From the NCBI RefSeq assembly GCF_025791835.1, contig NZ_JAOXLP010000001.1, forward strand, positions 124,001 through 188,000: a stretch of 64,000 nucleotides of DNA. The letters run 5' to 3'. The translations under genes were made by a program, and so were the position numbers. This document shows, piece by piece, positions 60,554-64,000 of this stretch. This DNA comes from Roseomonas xinghualingensis (GTDB lineage Bacteria; Pseudomonadota; Alphaproteobacteria; Acetobacterales; Acetobacteraceae). The notes beneath the pieces are model-generated. The model made no database searches. It was not told the DNA's origin and saw only the letters and a list, made by a program, of their open reading frames with translations. Every line of letters starts with the position of its first letter. Position 1 is the stretch's first letter.

Positions 60554-61145
60554 GGCGAATTCCTGTCACTCGAAGGATGGTGGCGCCCGGCTCGGTCCGG
60601 CTCTCGAAGCGCTCTGTCTGCATGGTCCAATCCGCCTGCGCCGTGGCCAGTTCGGCTTCGGCGGTTCGACCCTTGGGAAACACGGCAATGCCATCCGGCG
60701 CAAGGAGCCGGGCAGCATGGCCGAGAAGAATGGTGAGCGGTGCCAGCGCGCGGGCTGTCACCAACCCCAGCGGAGGCAGTTCCACCGCCTCGATCCGGGC
60801 TGCATGGACGCTCACATGCGTCAGCCCCAGTTCCGCCGAGGCCGCCAGCAGGAAGGCGGCCTTGCGCCGATCCGATTCCACCAGATGCCAGGGGCGGCCT
60901 ATATCCGCGATGGCCAGGACCAGCCCAGGGAAACCGCCCCCGGTGCCGAGATCGGCCGCCACGGCGTCGCCCGGCGGCAGCAGGGGAAGAAGCTGGAGCG
61001 AATCGGCAATATGCCGTGCCCGGAGCTTTTCCGCATCGCGCTCGGCCACCAGGTTGATGCGGGCATTCCAGCGCAGCAGCAGCGCCAGGAAGTCATCCAG
61101 CCGCGCCTCGGTTTCACGTGAAACGATTGCAGGAGGAACTTTCAC
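60540..61145 (-). CDS. rsmG: 16S rRNA (guanine-N7)-methyltransferase RsmG
   Basis: 201 residues. Methylates G527 of 16S rRNA. Motif I is [16 protein letters not shown], followed by [15 protein letters not shown]. The N-terminus carries VSRET at residues 8-12, which is encoded by a parS-type palindrome. GTG 61145 overlaps the mnmG stop as GTGA. Confidence 0.95.
   Translation of the reverse strand: MKVPPAIVSRETEARLDDFLALLLRWNARINLVAERDAEKLRARHIADSLQLLPLLPPGDAVAADLGTGGGFPGLVLAIADIGRPWHLVESDRRKAAFLLAASAELGLTHVSVHAARIEAVELPPLGLVTARALAPLTILLGHAARLLAPDGIAVFPKGRTAEAELATAQADWTMQTERFESRTEPGATILRVTGIRRAGL
61111..61124. promoter_or_regulatory. parS site within rsmG
   Basis: GTTTCACGTGAAAC is a perfect 14-bp palindrome and matches the core of the bacterial parS consensus (TGTTTCACGTGAAACA); the outer bases are G and G in place of T and A. 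It lies about 560 bp upstream of the parA start, in codons 8-12 of rsmG. ParB would nucleate here. Confidence 0.9.
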
Positions 61146-63019
61146 CGGGCCACCACGCGTTCCGCCTGTGACCGCCGCAGATGCCCTGCCAGCGCGACCA
61201 GCGCCGCCGGCGTCACTCCGGGTATCCGCCCCGCAGAACCCAGTGTCGCCGGCCGGGCTGCTTCCAGCCGCTGCCGCATCTCGGTGGACAGCCCTGCGAT
61301 GGTGGCGAACTCCACATCCTCAGGAATGGGCATTCTCTCCTCTCGCTCCAGTGCTGCGAATTCCGCCGCCTGCCGGGAGAGATAGGGCGCGTAGAGCGCC
61401 TCCGTCTCCAGCTGCTCCCGTACCCCGCGCGGCAGGTCCCGAAGCCATGGAAACGCTTCCTCCAGCGCCGGCCCGGCAGCCGCTGGCAACGCCATCACTT
61501 CCAGCAGCGAGCGCGGCACTCCATCCTGGTTCACCGCGATCCCGGCCGAGGCCAGGGCCGAAGGCGTCGCCACCGAAGCCCTCGCCCGCGCCAGGGCATC
61601 TTCCACCGCCCGGGCGAAGGCGCGATGCCGCGCCGCCCGCGCTGAGCCCACGCAGCCCCATTCGATCCCTCGCTCCGTCAGCCGCAGTCCCGCATTGTCC
61701 GCACGCAACCGCAGCCGGTGCTCCGCGCGCGCGGTCAGCATCCGGTACGGCTCGGTCACCCCCTGGGTGACCAGGTCATCAACCAGCACCCCTGCATAGG
61801 CTTCAGTCCGCAGCAGCACGCGTGCCTCCTGCCCTCCTCCAGCCCGGTGCGCCGCGTTCAGCCCGGCCAGAAGGCCCTGGGCCGCCGCCTCTTCATACCC
61901 GGTGGTCCCGTTCACCTGCCCGGCCAGGAAGAGACGCGGCACCGCCCGCACCTCCAGGCTCGGCCGCAAGGCGCGCGGGTCCAGATGATCATATTCGATG
62001 GCGTAGCCGTGCCGCAGGATCTTCGCCCGTGAGAGGCCCGGTATGCTCGCCACCACCGCCTCCTGCACGTCGCGTGGCAGGCTGGTGGAAATGCCGTTCG
62101 GATAGACGGTGGGGTCATCCAACCCCTCCGGCTCCAGGAAGATCTGGTGCCGCTCCCGCTCCGCGAAGCGCACCACCTTGTCCTCGATGGAGGGACAATA
62201 GCGGGGACCCCTCCCCTGGATCTGGCCGCTATGCACGGGCGCCCGATCCAGATTCGCCCGGATGATCGCATGGGTTTCCGGAGTCGTGGCCGTGATGCCG
62301 CATTCCACCTGGCGGGTGGTGATCCGCTCCGTCAGCCAGGACAGGGGTTCCGGCGGATCGTCACCTGGCTGCGGTTCCACTGCCGCCCAGTCGATCGTCC
62401 GCCCATCCAGTCGGGGCGGCGTTCCGGTCTTCAGCCGCTGTACCGGCAGCCCCAGCCCCACCAGGGCAAGGGCCAGCCCTATGGCGGCCGGATCCCCGTG
62501 CCGCCCAGCCGGCTGGCGCTCCGCTCCCAGATGGATCTCGCCGCGAAGGAAGGTTCCGGCCGTCACCACCACGGCGCCGCAGCCGATCCGCGTGCCATCC
62601 CCGCTGATCACGGCATCCACGCCGCCATCCGTGCCACGCTCCAGCCCTTCCACCACCCCTTCCCGGATGGTGAGCCCCGGCGTCGCCTCCAGCAGTTCCC
62701 GCACCGCCTTCCGGTATAGCCCACGATCCGCCTGCACCCGGGGCCCGCGCACGGCAGGACCCTTGCTCCGGTTCAGCAGCTTGAAATGGATTCCGGCGGC
62801 ATCCGCCGCCCGCCCCATCAGCCCATCCAGCGCATCCACCTCGCGCACCAGATGGCCCTTCCCCACGCCACCGATCGCCGGGTTGCAGGACATCTCCCCC
62901 AGCCGGTCGGCGCTATGGGTCAGCAGCAGCGTGCGCGCACCACAGCGCGCCGCAGCGGCGGCCGCCTCTGCCCCCGCATGCCCGCCGCCGACCACCACGA
63001 CATCGAATTCGCACCCCAT
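61142..63019 (-). CDS. mnmG: tRNA uridine-5-carboxymethylaminomethyl modification enzyme MnmG
   Basis: 625 residues. With MnmE, modifies U34 of tRNAs. FAD-binding [20 protein letters not shown] at about 8-27, [20 protein letters not shown] (the catalytic-Cys region), [13 protein letters not shown], and the second family signature [19 protein letters not shown], with [19 protein letters not shown] 63019 is the family-like start; a longer frame is rejected. It follows mnmE by 31 bp. Confidence 0.96.
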   Translation of the reverse strand: MGCEFDVVVVGGGHAGAEAAAAAARCGARTLLLTHSADRLGEMSCNPAIGGVGKGHLVREVDALDGLMGRAADAAGIHFKLLNRSKGPAVRGPRVQADRGLYRKAVRELLEATPGLTIREGVVEGLERGTDGGVDAVISGDGTRIGCGAVVVTAGTFLRGEIHLGAERQPAGRHGDPAAIGLALALVGLGLPVQRLKTGTPPRLDGRTIDWAAVEPQPGDDPPEPLSWLTERITTRQVECGITATTPETHAIIRANLDRAPVHSGQIQGRGPRYCPSIEDKVVRFAERERHQIFLEPEGLDDPTVYPNGISTSLPRDVQEAVVASIPGLSRAKILRHGYAIEYDHLDPRALRPSLEVRAVPRLFLAGQVNGTTGYEEAAAQGLLAGLNAAHRAGGGQEARVLLRTEAYAGVLVDDLVTQGVTEPYRMLTARAEHRLRLRADNAGLRLTERGIEWGCVGSARAARHRAFARAVEDALARARASVATPSALASAGIAVNQDGVPRSLLEVMALPAAAGPALEEAFPWLRDLPRGVREQLETEALYAPYLSRQAAEFAALEREERMPIPEDVEFATIAGLSTEMRQRLEAARPATLGSAGRIPGVTPAALVALAGHLRRSQAERVVAR

Positions 63020-63050
63020 GGCGCGGCTATACCGCCGACACGGGACCGGG

Positions 63051-64000
63051 TCACTTCCCGATGCAGAACTCGGAGAAGACACGGTCCAGAATCGCCTCGG
63101 CGCCCACCCGGCCAGTGAGGCGGCCCAGCGACCGCAGCGCCTCCCGCAACGCATCGGCCCGCAATTCGGAGAGCAGGGCGTTCTCCGCCTCCCGCAACCA
63201 GCGCAGCGTGTCCCGGATCGCCGCCCGGTGCCTTGGCCGCGTCAGCAGCGCGGAAGCCGAAACCGGCGCCAGCAGCGTCGCCTCAGTTTCCAGGCGGTCC
63301 CGCAACTGCTCCAGCCCGGCGCCGGTCCGTGCCGAAATGGGGATGGCATCTTCCGGGAAGCCATCGGGCAGTTCTCCGCCCAGATCCGACTTTCCCGCCA
63401 CCACCACGCAGTCCCGCTGTGCGATCAGCTCCAGCGTGGCGTCGTCCGGCGGCGCGTCCCATGCGAGGACGGCGATGACGATATCCGCCCCCTCCCCCCT
63501 GTGGAGTGCCCGCCTTACGCCCTCCGCCTCGATCTCGTCCCCAGCCTCGCGCAGCCCTGCCGTATCCGCGAGCACCGCCGGCAGGCCGGCCAGTACTGTC
63601 CGTGCCTCCACGATGTCCCGCGTCGTTCCCGCCCGCGCGGAGACGATCGCCGCCTCCCGGCCGACCAGCGCATTCAGCAGGGAGGATTTGCCGGCATTGG
63701 GTGCGCCGAGGATTGCTATATCCAGCCCATCCCGGATGCGCTCGGCGCCCGCATCCTCCTCCAGCCGCTCCGCCATTTCCTTGGCCAGCTCGGTGATCAT
63801 GGCGAGCACTTGGTTGTCGAGCGAACTCGGCAACCACTCGTCCTCGAACTCGATCATGGCCTCCTGGCGCGCCAGAAGGGTGGTCAGCCGCTCGGACCAC
63901 TCGCCGCAGAGATCGGCCAGCTTCCCCCCGGCCAGCCGCAGCGCCTGCCGTGCCTGGGCAACCGTTTCCGCCTCGATCAGGTCGATCACGCCCTCGGCGG
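63051..64000 (-). CDS. mnmE: tRNA modification GTPase MnmE, C-terminal part
   Basis: About 316 residues are visible; the frame runs off the window edge, so the N-terminal folate-binding part is outside. The G domain has P-loop [28 protein letters not shown] (G3 with switch II) and VVVAGKSDL where NKxD (G4) is expected, so the Asn is Gly here. It ends with the C-terminal FCIGK motif whose Cys is essential in this family. Confidence 0.95.
   Translation of the reverse strand, partial: AEGVIDLIEAETVAQARQALRLAGGKLADLCGEWSERLTTLLARQEAMIEFEDEWLPSSLDNQVLAMITELAKEMAERLEEDAGAERIRDGLDIAILGAPNAGKSSLLNALVGREAAIVSARAGTTRDIVEARTVLAGLPAVLADTAGLREAGDEIEAEGVRRALHRGEGADIVIAVLAWDAPPDDATLELIAQRDCVVVAGKSDLGGELPDGFPEDAIPISARTGAGLEQLRDRLETEATLLAPVSASALLTRPRHRAAIRDTLRWLREAENALLSELRADALREALRSLGRLTGRVGAEAILDRVFSEFCIGK

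Noticed and set aside
1..64000. tRNA, rRNA or riboswitch genes
   Set aside because: Nothing resembling tRNA arms with a T-loop GTTCGA-type core, rRNA segments, or a TPP-type thi box (looked for near the ThiE-like gene) was found.

Overview
This is a high-GC alphaproteobacterial chromosome segment, most likely from the Acetobacteraceae (Roseomonas-like). That assignment is inferred from gene content and order: trpB-trpA with accD-folC nearby, the mnmE-mnmG-rsmG-parA-parB / holA-lptE-leuS block, a 5-aminolevulinate synthase (C4 haem pathway), PHA storage genes, and many orphan or near-orphan periplasmic solute-binding proteins. I saw no rRNA, tRNA, CRISPR array, transposase or phage genes.

Layout. 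1-14.2 kb: the end of an EamA transporter, trpBA, then six genes (a Pro/Ala-rich membrane protein, a TAXI solute-binding protein, an SGNH/DUF4886-like hydrolase, and a cbpA-cbpM-sensor operon) that separate trpA from accD-folC; then lapA, ihfB and sppA on the opposite strand. 14.3-25 kb: one long minus-strand catabolic and transport region, with a DapA-like aldolase, a 3-hydroxyanthranilate-dioxygenase-like enzyme and an alpha/beta hydrolase (all overlapping), a Bug/TctC binding protein, a complete branched-chain-amino-acid-type ABC transporter (binding protein-livHMGF), an arylformamidase-like hydrolase and an M20 metallopeptidase. 25-33 kb: a Na/Pi cotransporter, a methyltransferase, a BKACE enzyme with an XRE regulator, an Smr protein and a lutB-(small gene)-lutC cluster without lutA.

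33-47.7 kb: a peptide-type binding protein with an adenosine-deaminase-family enzyme, then PHA metabolism (phaR, a phasin/PhaE-like gene overlapping a PhaC-like synthase by 197 bp, phaA), hemA, a complete dipeptide-type ABC transporter, and phaB. 47.7-54.5 kb: small conserved genes, a DMT exporter, yggS, a ThiE-like protein, a large porin and a DUF3576 lipoprotein. 54.6-64 kb: the origin-proximal housekeeping block leuS-lptE-holA, convergent with mnmE-mnmG-rsmG-parA-parB; a parS-type palindrome lies inside rsmG.

The most notable non-genic structure is a modular palindromic repeat of up to about 240 bp, found in full or in part at about seven places, nearly always at gene 3' ends. Its central hairpin shows paired base changes between copies. 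A second family of about 50 bp hairpins behaves like a set of standardised terminators. The most notable genic structure is a translationally coupled DnaJ-type co-chaperone/CbpM/PAS-HWE operon whose kinase-like member lacks both the LOV photocysteine and the phospho-accepting histidine. All calls rest on reading the sequence; no database search was run.
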